The notes below the pieces were generated by a model. That model was not told where the DNA came from, ran no database searches, and saw nothing but the letters and a program-made list of their open reading frames with translations. Shown piece by piece: positions 29,173-39,982 of a DNA stretch of 64,000 nt. Each line of letters starts with the position of its first letter. Within the stretch, counting starts at the first letter, position 1. The DNA is from Erpetoichthys calabaricus (lineage: Eukaryota; Chordata; Cladistia; Polypteriformes; Polypteridae). The translations under genes were made by a program, and so were the position numbers. Where the stretch lies: NCBI RefSeq assembly GCF_900747795.2, contig NC_041397.2:163412480-163476479 (forward strand), written 5' to 3'.

Positions 29173-30152
29173 AGACCGGGGTGGTGGTCCCCCTCTTTAA
29201 GAAGGGAGACCGGAGGGTGAGTTCCAACTACAGAGGGATCACACTCCTCAGCCTCCCTGGAAAAGTCTATTTGGGGGTTCTGGAGAGAAGGGTCCGTCAG
29301 ATAGTCGAACCTCGGATTCAGGAGGAACAGTGTGGTTTTCGTCCTGGTCGCGGAACAGTAGACCAGCTCTACACCCTTAGCAGAGTCCTGGAGGGTGCAT
29401 GGGAGTTCGCCCAACCAGTCTACATGTGTTTTGTGGACTTGGAAAAGGCGTTCGACCATGTCCCTTGGGGAATCCTGTGGGGGTGCTCCGGGAGTATGGG
29501 GTACCAGACCGCCTGATAAGGGCTGTTCGGTCCCTGTACAACCGGTGTCACAGGTTGGTCCGCATTGCCGGCAGTAAGTCGAACCCGTTTCCGTTGAGAG
29601 TTGGACTCCGCCAGGGCTGCCCTTTGTCACCGATTCTGTTCATAACTTTTATGGACAGAATTCTAGGCACAGCCAAGGTGTTGAGGGGGTCCGGTTTGGC
29701 AGACTCAGGATTGGGTCACTGCTTTTTGCAGATGATGTTGTCCTGTTTGCTTCATCAGACCGTGATCTTCAGCTCTCTCTGGATCGGTTCGCAGCAGAGT
29801 GTGAAGCGGCTGGGATGGGAATCAGCACCTCCAAATCCGAGACCATGGTCCTCAGCCGGAAAAGGATGGAGTGCCCTCTCAGGGTTGGGAGCGAGATCCT
29901 GCCTCAAGTGGAGGAGTTCAAGTATCTTGGGGTCTTGTTCACGAGTGAGGGAAGAATGGAGCATGAGATCGACACGTGGATCGGTGCGGCGTCCGCAGTG
30001 ATGCAGGCTCTTCATCGGTCTGTCGTGGTGAAAAAGGAGCTGAGCCGTAAGGGAAAACTCTCAATTTACCAGTCAATCTATGTTCCCACCCTCACCTATG
30101 GTCATGACCTATGGGTAGTGACCGAATGAACGAGATCGCGAATATAAGCGGC
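29173..30152 (+). mobile_element. Rex3: Rex3 LINE, 5' segment in inverted orientation
   Basis: Plus-strand Rex3 reverse-transcriptase sequence: VVVPLFKKGDRRVSSNYRGI near 29181, QEEQCGFRPGRGTVDQLYTL near 29320, CFVDLEKAFDHVPWGILW near 29430, LRQGCPLSPILF near 29610, FADDVVLFASSD near 29727 and EEFKYLGVLFTSEGR near 29910. It ends near 30152 inside the same region that begins the inverted 3' segment (gggtagtgaccgaa... is present in both). The coding sequence is spread over more than one frame, so this copy is dead. Endonuclease missing. Confidence 0.9.
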
Positions 30153-31280
30153 ACTCTTAGTATTTGCCATGAATCCCACTTGCGTTGTGTCCCAGACAAA
30201 TGTGTGCCCAGTTGGATTAATATGTTCATATATCAGAGACCTAGGCTAATTATCTCCTTCAAGTTTTCACATACACTGAGACTAGTTATGTCATTATTTA
30301 AATCCTCTGATAATCAATTTTTAAATGCTGAAATTAAAACATTATCTTTTGAACCCAAGTCAGTTGATGGGGAATTGAAATATACTATGCATTCAGCAAC
30401 TTATTTTTCCCTGTTTCAAACTCAACAGACTGCTAGTAGCATCTGCTTTCCTTTAGGAGCATCACATCTGAAAGAAACTCTCTTAAGAAACATTCCAAGT
30501 TTTAACAAAAGAGGTATTTTTTGCCATCAATGGAGAATGCTCATCTGTGGGGTTTACTTTACCAAAAGAGATATTATGAATAAGTATTATAACTGCTTGG
30601 TTGCAACACAAAAGTTAATCATTGGCAGCCACAGAAGCTCCCATACTGGAGGCACCCATGAAAACAGAAAAATGTTGGTGCCCAAACAAAGAAATGATGA
30701 AATAAAGAAAGAACTGAGCAAAATTAAGACAAAATGACAACAAAGTTAGAAATATCTCATCTTGATTTAAATCAGAGCACTAAAAATGCTAGCCCCTCTT
30801 TGTTATTTCTGCCTGTATATTTTCATCCACTGAACTCAGCACAGTAAGTTTTATAAATTCAATTTAGTCTCAAGAGTTTAAAAATATTTAACTCAAAATT
30901 ATTCACTAATGTAACTTCAAGGGAATTAACTATGACCGAATAAGTGCAATTAACTTAAAAAAGTAGATAACATAACCGAGTGGAAAAATTCCTCTGAGTG
31001 AAAGTTGATAAATGCAAGTGTAGGAGAAAAATATGCTATGTATTGACAAATTGTTTTTGCATAAACATAGAAATAATTTTCTTATTCACATCATATGCTA
31101 AAGCTGAATATTTACTGGGTCTCTCATTCATCCCCTCACTGCAGCCTGCACACAGGGGAAGCTGCATGGAGGAGCTGGATGTTGGTGACATCCTTAAATA
31201 CAAATACACACAGATGTTTAACATGTGGGGGGAATTTTTCGTATGTGGATTACTCATTTAGCCGGATGTAATTGTTGAAA
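30153..31280. other. No gene seen
   Basis: A 208-codon open frame (30111-30737) starts in the Rex3 tail and continues through unique DNA. It has no recognised domain and its start is LINE sequence, so I do not call it. Confidence 0.4.
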
Positions 31281-31429
31281 ATTTGGCATGATCCTGGATC
31301 TATCGGTTTTTCGAAACTCTTGCTGGATGTGTTGTCATAGCAGCACATCCAAATCCTCAAACCTGCTTGGAGCAGGTTTCTTCTATGTAAACAAGGATTA
31401 GCTCACACACTTAATCGTTGTCCGTGCAT

Positions 31430-31890
31430 GGAATTCATTCAGTCATGGCTTCATGAATGAGTGACCAATTGATATCGGTGCGCAAATTATAAGAAGAGAA
31501 TTTCATATAGAGAGGGTTTTGCGCGATCGGCAAGATCCTTTATTGCTCCTGGAGGAAATTCTTTTCGAAAGATACCGCTTTAGCTGAGGGAGAATATTGA
31601 ACCTCAAAGATTTATTACCACCTTATATTCAAAGTCAATCTAGGCGAAGTCGGGCTCTCACAACCACACAGACAGTATGCATTGCTTTGAGGTTTTTTGC
31701 AAGAGGCACTTTTTTTATATACTGTAGGCAATGTGGAAAATCTATCTAAAAGTGCAGTTTGCCAGGCAATTCGTAAAGTCTGTTTGGCTCTGAAATATTT
31801 CCTTCGGGTTTTCATAGTGTTTCCTGGACACCTGCGTGTGCAGACAATAAAAGATGCGTTTCATGCCATTGCAGGTAGGTAATACACAGG
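31430..31890 (+). pseudogene. PIF/Harbinger transposase (HARBI1-like) fragment
   Basis: Scattered frames give the HARBI1-type N-terminal half: IDIGAQIIRRE near 31475, RVLRDRQDPLLLLEE near 31520, RFFARG near 31690 and, in the longest open piece (31697-31882), TVGNVENLSKSAVCQAIRKV followed by CLALKYFLRVFIVFPGHLRV and IKDAFHAIAG. In intact relatives the DDE catalytic core would follow GFPNVIGCIDGTH, but a splice-donor-like GTAGGTAA follows IAG here and the rest was not found in order. Several frame changes and stops; a dead transposon copy. Confidence 0.7.
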
Positions 31891-32833
31891 CAAAAACACC
31901 CACAGTTCCATAAAGAATCTCACAATCAGCCTAACATTCTCATTACCCAGGATTTTCAAATGTGATAGGGGCACATGGGACTGATTAAGAGTGGAGTTTG
32001 ATCAAACATTATTTGGAAAATGTACCTCTCCCCCTGATGAATAATCAGACACAGTGTCTTCATCAAATATTTGACCTCCGTCAATATCTCATTGGTCAGA
32101 CACAAGTTCTAGGGATATGACATTCCCTGCAACTGACCCAACAAAAAAAGAGGGCTATATGGAACATACCTATGGCACACATTGAGGACAAATATATGCA
32201 ATGACCATCCTTTACCTGAAATGGACTGACCACTGCATTCTGCCACTGGTTCTGGGGAGGAGCTTCCCCCTGGAATGCTCTCAGAAACAGGGCGATGGGC
32301 ATTTTGCTGGATAGCCAACTGTTCTGCAGGGGTTCGGTCTGGACCACGTGGACCTCCACCTGTTTTTTTGCTTGTCTGCCTTCTTATTAGCTTTAAAATT
32401 AATGTTTTTTATATTATGATTATTTATGTCAACAATTCTTTAAATAGTTATATACCAATATTTACCAGTTTGAAGTATATTCTTGTGCTTCACTTTAACC
32501 TGTTCCCATGCTCTCTTTGTGCTCACATTTGATCTGGAATTATGACATATTAAATAATAATTAATCTGACACATAGGAAATGAAATGCTGAATTCAGTAA
32601 GTACAATGCACACTACTTAGCGTTTAATTTGTCGGTCACTTTTTGCCAGCCATCTTTTCTGGTTTGGGCTGCTTTTGCAGTGTTACCTCTTGTGCATATT
32701 AAATCTTGAAATTCTTCATGTCCTTCAAACAAAAGGTCCTGCTCCACTTGTGTGAAAAAAATGTGCCTGTTCTTTCGTCATTTTGTTACAGCCTATCAAA
32801 GACTTGCTGATCATGTTTTCTAGACTCAATATA

Positions 32834-33018
32834 TATGGGCTTTTCAATCAGCGTGGGAGCGCGCATTCATCTCGGATGATTAGATCCAGCTGGACTAATC
32901 TACTACACCGCTGCGTTTGAAAAACCAACTTATCCCAGATGAGTTTCACAGGCATTAACTCATCCAAGATGAAGCATCTAATCTCGGATGATTTAAGCGA
33001 CGTATGGAAAATACCCCC
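32834..33018. mobile_element. Possible Harbinger-type terminal region
   Basis: The block starts gggcttttcaatcagcgtg and ends gacgtatggaaaatacccccc. It contains the motif ctcggatgatt twice (near 32871 and 32984) and related atcccagatga and atccaagatga blocks. G/C-rich ends of this kind occur in fish Harbinger elements, and transposase remnants lie 1 kb upstream. The two ends are only loosely inverted repeats of each other. Confidence 0.35.
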
Positions 33019-33325
33019 CTGGTCTTAAATAATCTGTTTATTATAATGTTATATTATCATTTTGCATCATTCAATGACAACTTACCACAATGAGAACAGT
33101 CTTGATTTATTGAGATCTGGCATTTGAATAATCCAAGAACTACAGTGAATGGCAGAAAAGAATCACATTGCACATCTTGTCATTTCCAAATGCTTGTAGC
33201 ATTACGCGCCAAAGACAGAATATTCGATTAACGTGGTAGCTTTGATAAAGGTCAGTGTATTGTATGTTAGTATATCAAAAGAGATCATTATCAACATTTG
33301 TTGTCTTCATTTATTTAAAATATGA

Positions 33326-33655
33326 ATGCTCAGTGGTAGCGCTGCTGCCTCGCAGTTAGGAGACCTGGGTTCGCTTCCCGGGTCCACCCTGCATGGAGTT
33401 TGCATGTTCTCCCCGTGTCTGCATGGGTTTCCTCCAGGCGCTCCGGTTTCCTCCCAAAGACATGCAGGTTAGGTGGATTGGCGATTCTAAATTGGCCCTA
33501 GTGTGTGCTTGGTGTGTGGGTGTGTTTGTGTGTGTTCTGCGGTGGGTTGGCACCCTGCCTGGGATTGGTTCCCTGCCTTGTTGGCTGGGATTGGCTCCAG
33601 CAGACCCCTGTGTTCGGATTCAGCAGGTTGGAAAATGGATGGATGGATGCTCAGT
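33326..33655 (+). mobile_element. V-SINE-like SINE with target duplication
   Basis: Slightly 5'-truncated V-SINE: box-type head cagtggtagcgctgctgcct ... ggttcgcttcccggg, conserved core tggagtttgcatgttctccc, then a tail with attggctccagcagaccc and a (GGAT)n end. The direct repeat atgctcagt (33326-33334 and 33647-33655) flanks it. Open frames across it are artefacts. Confidence 0.9.
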
Positions 33656-34254
33656 ATACAGTCTGAAAGTGGTTTCTGGTTCTTACTTCTAGTGTAGTCG
33701 ATGCATTTTCATTTAATAGTGAGTATTGCACATAGGTGTGGACTGCTCCATCTATTTTGACTACAGTTGTAATCTTGATTACTGTGAGTTTTTTCAGAAG
33801 CTACATGAAGTGGGACTGTATATTTTGTGATTTTTCTTCTAGTTATAAAAAAGACACCCTTCACCACTACAAGATCAATCATGGACATCACAGGAGGGGT
33901 TTAAAACTCTGTTTACAATGACTACTTAAATATCTTTATGGAACTTAAAAATCATTAAAAAAAGCACATGAAAGAGACATCTCTTTCACTGGTTGCCAAA
34001 ATTACCTGTGAACTATGCACATATGCAGAGCCCAGCACTATCCAAAAATATTTTTCTTATTTAAAAAGACATTTGAGGAACAAATAGATTGTTAATTGCC
34101 CTTTTGGTGATTGCTGTTTTAAATCTAGCATGGTTTCTGCATTTACTGCTCATAGAAGTCATTATCACCAGTCTTCCACTTTACAAAATCTCTGACCTGA
34201 GCTTATTGTAAGTTGCAGCTATCAGACCTCTTCAAGTAACACACAGTCAGACAC
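33656..34254. other. No gene seen
   Basis: Unique-looking sequence upstream of the eroded gene pair. Short opposing frames at 33709-33921 look random. Confidence 0.4.
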
Positions 34255-36115
34255 CATGGATTTAACGCCTCTAGATATGATTGTGCCAGAGTTTGAAACC
34301 TGGCTAGAAAACAAGATAGTTTGACATCGAGTACCATCTCTTTTCCTTTGAATGCAAATAGTCTTGCATGTGTCACAGTCAGCTATTCAGGAAATAAATT
34401 TGCCAGACGAATAAATAAAGTTTCAATTGAAAATGTTTTAAAGGAACATGATTGTACATCTGAGAAATGTGTTGTTGATGCATTGAGAGATGCCCTGCAA
34501 AGTTCAGGCCTACTAAATCTGCTTTCAAGGGAAGGACCGCTAAGCACAGAGCACTAAAGGCAATAATGTTACAAACACAACTTCACAGTTATTGAGCCTG
34601 TTGAATACATGTTCAATGCATATGAAAGAACCCATACTTTTGTTTATATTCCTATTCATTAACTATCAAGTGAACTTTTAAAAAGAGATGAGATACTGAA
34701 AGTATTTTGAGTAAATAATCCTGTCTTATAAATTGACCAGTATAAAACATTTCAGGATGGTAAAGATATTGAACAGCTAGAAAGAGAAGGGTGTGTTCAT
34801 TTAGAAACTTGGTTCTTATGTGAAATGGACAGTGTTATACTGTATGTGCCTGCCAGCAACTTGGCTGCACGCTCTCTAGGTGAATTCCAGGAGTCCTTTC
34901 ATGTACAAAAGTTTTGTAGATTTTGTCTGGCAAACTGGGAAAACATTCAGACCCATGCCATCAGAAGTTGGACTATTGCTCTAAGATCATCCAAGTTGTT
35001 TGATAAAGCTGTAAATGTGCTTAAGCAAAATGGACGGCTGTGTGTTGATGATGTAAAACACAGGATGGTGTACTTTCATGCTTGTAATGGCTTTCCACCT
35101 GATTCTCTAAATGACGGGTACTGGACAAAATTATACCTGTAGAGCTAAGCCTATGTCTTTCAGATTTGATTTCTAAAAATTATTTAACCTTAGAGGAGTT
35201 TAATCAAAATACAATTCTTTCCTTTAAAATTTGCTGACAAATTAAATCTTCCTCAGAGAATACCATCAGCTTTTCAAGAAAGTGGAATTACAGATGGTAA
35301 TGGACAAGAAAATTGGACTCATATAAGGTTCCTTGCATTTATTATTCTCAACCTTTTTCCACAAGTTGATCAAACATGGGAAACAGTTCTTGAGCTAAAA
35401 GATTTGGTGAAATTATTATATAATTTCTCTTCAGAAACACTCTGTTATTTGCTATCTAAAATTTCTGAACATAGGCATTTGCTTTTAGAGGTGTTCCCTA
35501 ATTATAAGTTGTGTCCACTGTATGGAGCATTACCCTTAACATATAAAGAATTTTGGACCCCTAATTGACCTTCGAATGATTGGATTTGAAGAAAAACACT
35601 TTTTTTAAAGATGGTACCACAGCTTCAACAATGTTCTGCTATACCTGTCAACAAGACACCAGCTAATGCTGGCATCCTATCTTGAAATGCCAAACAATTT
35701 CAAGCCAGAAGTTGAGACTGGGAAAGTGTCTGCTGTGTGTGTATACTTTTTATATGGTAATATCAGACAGAGCATTCCGAGTAGGTTTAGTGACACTGAC
35801 ATTATTGGGCTTAAATCCAGTGTTAAGTATAAGTTTTCTAAAGGAATGATTCTTTACTTTGGAAGCACATGTGGATTTACAGATTTTATGAAAATACTGG
35901 GAATATGTATTGTGGCTGGCCAAATGTAATTTATTGTTGAAACTTTTAAGCATGCTTCTTGGAGCATCTTATGTGTTACCAGCTCTTCTGAAAAACCCCT
36001 GTGGAAACACTGGTCACCAAAATTGAGGACCTGAATGACCACATCCCAGTTGTGTCCTACCTTGTTGAAGGACACCTGCTAGTCACTCCAAGAACATTCT
36101 TGTTATATTAAGGTA
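34255..36115 (+). pseudogene. Eroded copy of an uncharacterised multi-copy fish ORF
   Basis: Plus-strand pieces in several frames match, from memory, a large protein found in many copies in fish genomes. Best pieces: MDLTPLDMIVPEFETWLENK at 34255, YVPASNLAARSLGEFQESF with CRFCLANWENIQTHAIRSW at 34846-34980, VYFHACNGFPPDSLND near 35065, LSLCLSDLISKNYLTLEEFN near 35142, NWTHIRFLAFIILNLFPQVD near 35310, FEEKHFF near 35587 and the 35666-35929 block. Function unknown; in other fish it is often next to a SAMD3-like ORF, as here, and the pair may be transposon-associated. Stops and frame changes are numerous, so it is a dead copy. The family identity is recognition from memory, not a search. Confidence 0.55.
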
Positions 36116-36404
36116 AGTGGTGTTTTTTACAGTTCAACCTGACACTTGAAAATGTTGAACAATTTTCATGTTTAAAAGCATGTTTATAACTTTGAAGGGT
36201 TGTATGGTAAAATTTTAAATTAGGCTCTAGCTGTTCAGTTGTTCAAGTTTTAAGATTATAGTGGCACCATATAATTCATCAAAGAGTTGGTAAAATCTAT
36301 AGGTATTTTATGTGTGTGAGGGAGAAAGGCATCTGACAGTCTACCTCATTGGAATATTTTATTAATTTGATAATTTTTCTCTTTATCAGCTAATAATTTC
36401 TAAT

Positions 36405-38213
36405 CCAAAATCCTGCTTTGTGTCATTGTGTCTGAAAATGAACTAAAGCTCCTCTCCATTGAAAACATCCCTCCATCAGTTAATGAACTATATTAGCTAT
36501 TGTGAACCAAGATTGGGCTGAGAGGGAGCTTTATCTTACAATCTGAAGATTCAGAATTTGGTAACAAATTATGTAATTTGACAGATATCAAAGATCTTCC
36601 AACAGAGTGGGTGACTTTAAAGGTTTTGTTTACCCCTTCTGAATGAGTTTACTCAGATTCAACTTTGCATACCAGAAGCCTGGTATCTTTCTGTAATGGA
36701 GAGTCTGTAGTTTGGCCTTATCCTTTTGAAATTCCATGTTTCTCCTATGATGTTGAACTACAGCTAAAGGAGGCAAATGATGCTTATGTTAAAGATGGAT
36801 CTGTAATAGTGATTTCCAAGAGTGTCAAGAGTGACATACTTGACAAACTAGTAGATTTAATGTCAAAGATTACTGCCTACCCAAGTAAAGATTAGTATTC
36901 TTTTGTTGAAGAACATCCTTGTCTCAAGGAGCAAGAATTTGGCAAACGACGGCATGGCTGGGTGTATAGCCTGAAATTTAAGATGGGCAATTACTAACAG
37001 AGTTTGAGTGCTGTTGGACACCCAGAGGTTGTAAAGAAAATGAAAAGAGAAGATTATAAAGGCAAGAGTGTCAAGAAGTCCAAAAAGGGTGAAGTATATT
37101 ATTTGCCAGATCCACCTGAAGGACAGAGTGCAGAGGACAAGTGAGAAGAAGCAGAAACTTGTGACTTAAATGCAGAAACTTGTGACTGAAATGCAGAAAA
37201 AAGATCCTGATCTACAGAATGTGGATGAACTGATGATCTCCACTTGTTCACACTGTAAGAAGGGAATAGTGGGTGGTCAACCACATTTTTCTGAAGTCTT
37301 TACTAGAAGACCAGCACTTTTTACTGAGAGACAGGTAAATGACTACATACTAGACCAAATTATAAATAAAGTCTTCAACATGCTTACACATATGAGGTTA
37401 AGGTGTGTTGCCGTCTAAGTTATCTCTCTCTCCCGGATAAGTGTAGAGTTCAAGAGGATCGTCACTAGAGACCTTTTGTAGTCATTTGTTGAAGAATTAG
37501 ATGGCCTAGTTCCAAGACTTCTTGAAGTGTTTAAAGCAGCAGAAATGTCTAGCAGAAAGTTTCTTGCAGCGTCTTTAGAAAGGTGCAAGTAGTAAGTGTA
37601 TAGATAAAATGTTATCATTTATTGTGCACACTTTAACTATTCCTTTGTTTGATTTTTTTTTTTCATCTGGTAGGACACAAACCAGAAGAGAAGAACTGCT
37701 GCACTGCTTGGTCTAGCATACTACATATTTGAAGATATGTGTGAAGTATGAAAACATTTCTTTTAATTCTTTACTTCTTGAGTGATATCACCACAGTTTA
37801 AGTAGACATTAATTTTTAACAACCAATATTTGGTTTGTTAAATGCTGTGATAGGTGTGCATCCTATATATTGCATATAGCCATGGGTAGTTGCTAGTTGA
37901 TAGTTTTTAGATGTTGCATATATACAATGCCAAACTAAATGACACTTGCTATCAACTCAGTTAATTTTCTTAATTTCAAGTGTCCTCACAACTATTCAGA
38001 TTAGCTTTTTAGAATAATTTTACTTTTAAAAGGGAAAAAATCGACAAGGGCACAGTTTCTAATATTCTTTTTTCCTCTATAGGCCCATGGTGAACACCTG
38101 GATGCAATTATGAAGGGGATGCAAATAGGACACCTGATTAGCCATGAAGGTGTACTTCAGGATTCATTCCCACATGAGGTCTTCAATGTGGCAGTTGTGG
38201 TGGAGGAGACCAT
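36405..38213 (+). pseudogene. SAMD3-like ORF, eroded, first part (split by Ty3 element)
   Basis: Pieces in order: ENELKLLSIENIPPSVNELY near 36435, EDSEFGNKLCNLTDIKDLPT near 36545, SVVWPYPFEIPCFSYDVELQ near 36712, DILDKLVDLMSKITAYPS near 36834, EEHPCLKEQEFGKRRHGW near 36909, KKSKKGEVYYLPDPPEGQSA near 37075, MQKKDPDLQNVDELMISTC near 37190, then KRRTAALLGLAYYIFEDM near 37688 and EGVLQDSFPHEVFNVAV near 38147. This is the order of the fish 'sterile alpha motif domain-containing protein 3-like' family. Intron-like gaps near 37600-37670 and 37750-38080 (ending ctctatag) suggest it was once spliced. In-frame stops are present. The Ty3 element interrupts it at 38213/54206. Confidence 0.6.
38209..38213. 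repeat. Target duplication ACCAT, left
   Basis: ACCAT directly before the 5' LTR. The same five bases directly follow the 3' LTR at 54206-54210. Confidence 0.9.
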
Positions 38214-38427
38214 TGTAGTATATTGTAGTCTGGACTTTTGGGGATTCTGTAGTAATAAGGAATTATGGGTATTGGGGAGTTTAGAGGAAGTGATAATAAT
38301 AATAAGGCTGTGTAACGTGTACTCTGAAAACGATATTAGTAAAGGACCTGTTAAAGTTTATTACTATGAACCTGTCTCCGTCTTCTTCCTTTTTATTGGT
38401 ACAATATTATTGCCCATAAATATAACA
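38214..38427 (+). repeat. 5' LTR of the Ty3-type element
   Basis: 214-bp LTR, TG...CA ends, nearly identical to the 3' LTR. A (TAA)-rich block and an AATAAG-type region lie in the middle. The usual job of such a repeat is promoter and polyadenylation of the element. Confidence 0.92.
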
Positions 38428-38609
38428 CTGGCAACGAAGATGCGACAGACTTAAAAGTGCACCTCTATTGCTACGTAACGTATAAAGTAAGGTTTTTTTT
38501 TGCGCTGGAGAGGAAAGAGAAAAGCTGCAAGTTTTTTTGTTTTTTTTTTTTTTTTCTATTTATGTGGTAAAGTTCCTTAGCCATTCACTGAAGATAAGCA
38601 CAAGGGATA

Positions 38610-39175
38610 AAATGGCAATGATAACGGGACATTTCGGGCCGTTCGATGATTCATTTGAGCAATGGAGCGATTATACGGAGCAGATTTGAGTTTTTTGTGA
38701 AAGCCAACGCCATTGATGATGTCTTGAAAGTGCCGACATTTCTTAGCGTTATTGGGGAAAAGACATTTAGTCTACTGAGAAGTTTGGTACAGCCAGGAAA
38801 ACCCGGTAACAAGTCATTTAATGATATTGTAAAGATTCTGGAATTACATTTTTCGCCTAAGCCGTTATTAATAGCTGAAAGATTTAGATTTCACAAACGG
38901 AACCAGGAAGAAGGCAAGCCTGTTGCTCAATATGTAGCAGTGCTCAAGAAACTTACAGAATATTGTGAATTTGGGGCTAATTTGGATGATGCCTTACAGG
39001 ACAGGCTAGTGTGCGGATTAAGAAGTGAGGGCCTTCAGAAGCGGTTACTCACTGAGGCCAACCTCACATTGCAGAAAGCGATTGAGATAGCAATGTCTAT
39101 GGAGCTGGCTGCTAAAGAAGCTTTGCTCTCAAATCCCTCAGCTACTAGCAAAGTCACGGGTGGCACAGCAGAAGG
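38610..39175 (+). pseudogene. Ty3/gypsy gag-like part (fossil)
   Basis: Capsid-like sequence typical of fish Ty3/gypsy Gag: PFDDSFEQW near 38640, LRSLVQPGKPGNKSFNDIV near 38776, ERFRFHKRNQEEGKPVAQYV near 38877, LTEYCEFGANLDDALQDRLV near 38953 and LTEANLTLQKAIEIAMSMEL near 39047. Homology ends near 39175, where the foreign insert begins. The final 50-60 bp recur, inverted, at 49432-49489. Confidence 0.8.
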
Positions 39176-39982
39176 GTTTCTGAACCATTTTTTAGTGAAT
39201 TTATTTTGATCTATTTGCATATCAGCTCCCTGTTTCCTGATTATCACATAGTGTGAGAAAAGAAGGACATTCTGAGAAGCAGTTTCAGAGAGCCATCTCC
39301 ACTCCAACTATTTTAGACCGATTTCTCAACTACCAACTTGCTGTCTGTAAGATCCCTTCCTCCGACCCCAACCTGTTCGTGAGCACCCAGAACGTAACGT
39401 CTGTCCATGGATTGTACTTCACTTTTCAAGGTAATGCATGAGATAACTAGTTTGATATAAGCCTTGTAAAAATCACACAGACGTATGCCGCAGTTCCCTT
39501 TTAAATCACGTTTGAGACGTATAAAAAAATCTGACCTGGGCGATTGGTGGATGATACCAAGAATGTTCACATATATATACAGAGATTAACCTTAGGGCTT
39601 ATTTTCCAGGGTCTGTCTAAAATCAGACAAAAGACAGTTACTAAAAAAGATTTGCTCTTTGAGCCAGGAGGTTATAGTGAAGTGTGCTTGTTTAACTAGA
39701 TGCAGGGTTTAAAAATGCAGGCAGGCTGTGAATTAGCTGTGGCATAGTTAAGAGCTAAGTATTCTGAAATACGTGCAGAAGGGCCCCATTTGTGAAATGC
39801 GTACTCTTTCGAATCGGAATCCCGCTGTAACCGGTTGTTTTCTGTACGGATCCTCCTGTTTTTAAAAGTCTGAGGTAATGAAACATTTTTACTTTATAAA
39901 CCCTCATTTGGATAGCCGGTTGGAGACAGCCTCCAAGGATGAACAGAGACCAGGAGCTTAATGCAACTGTGTTTTCATTCCT

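Noticed and set aside
30111-30737. 208-codon open frame downstream of Rex3
   Set aside because: It starts in LINE sequence and continues into unique DNA with no motif, so it is a chance fusion frame.
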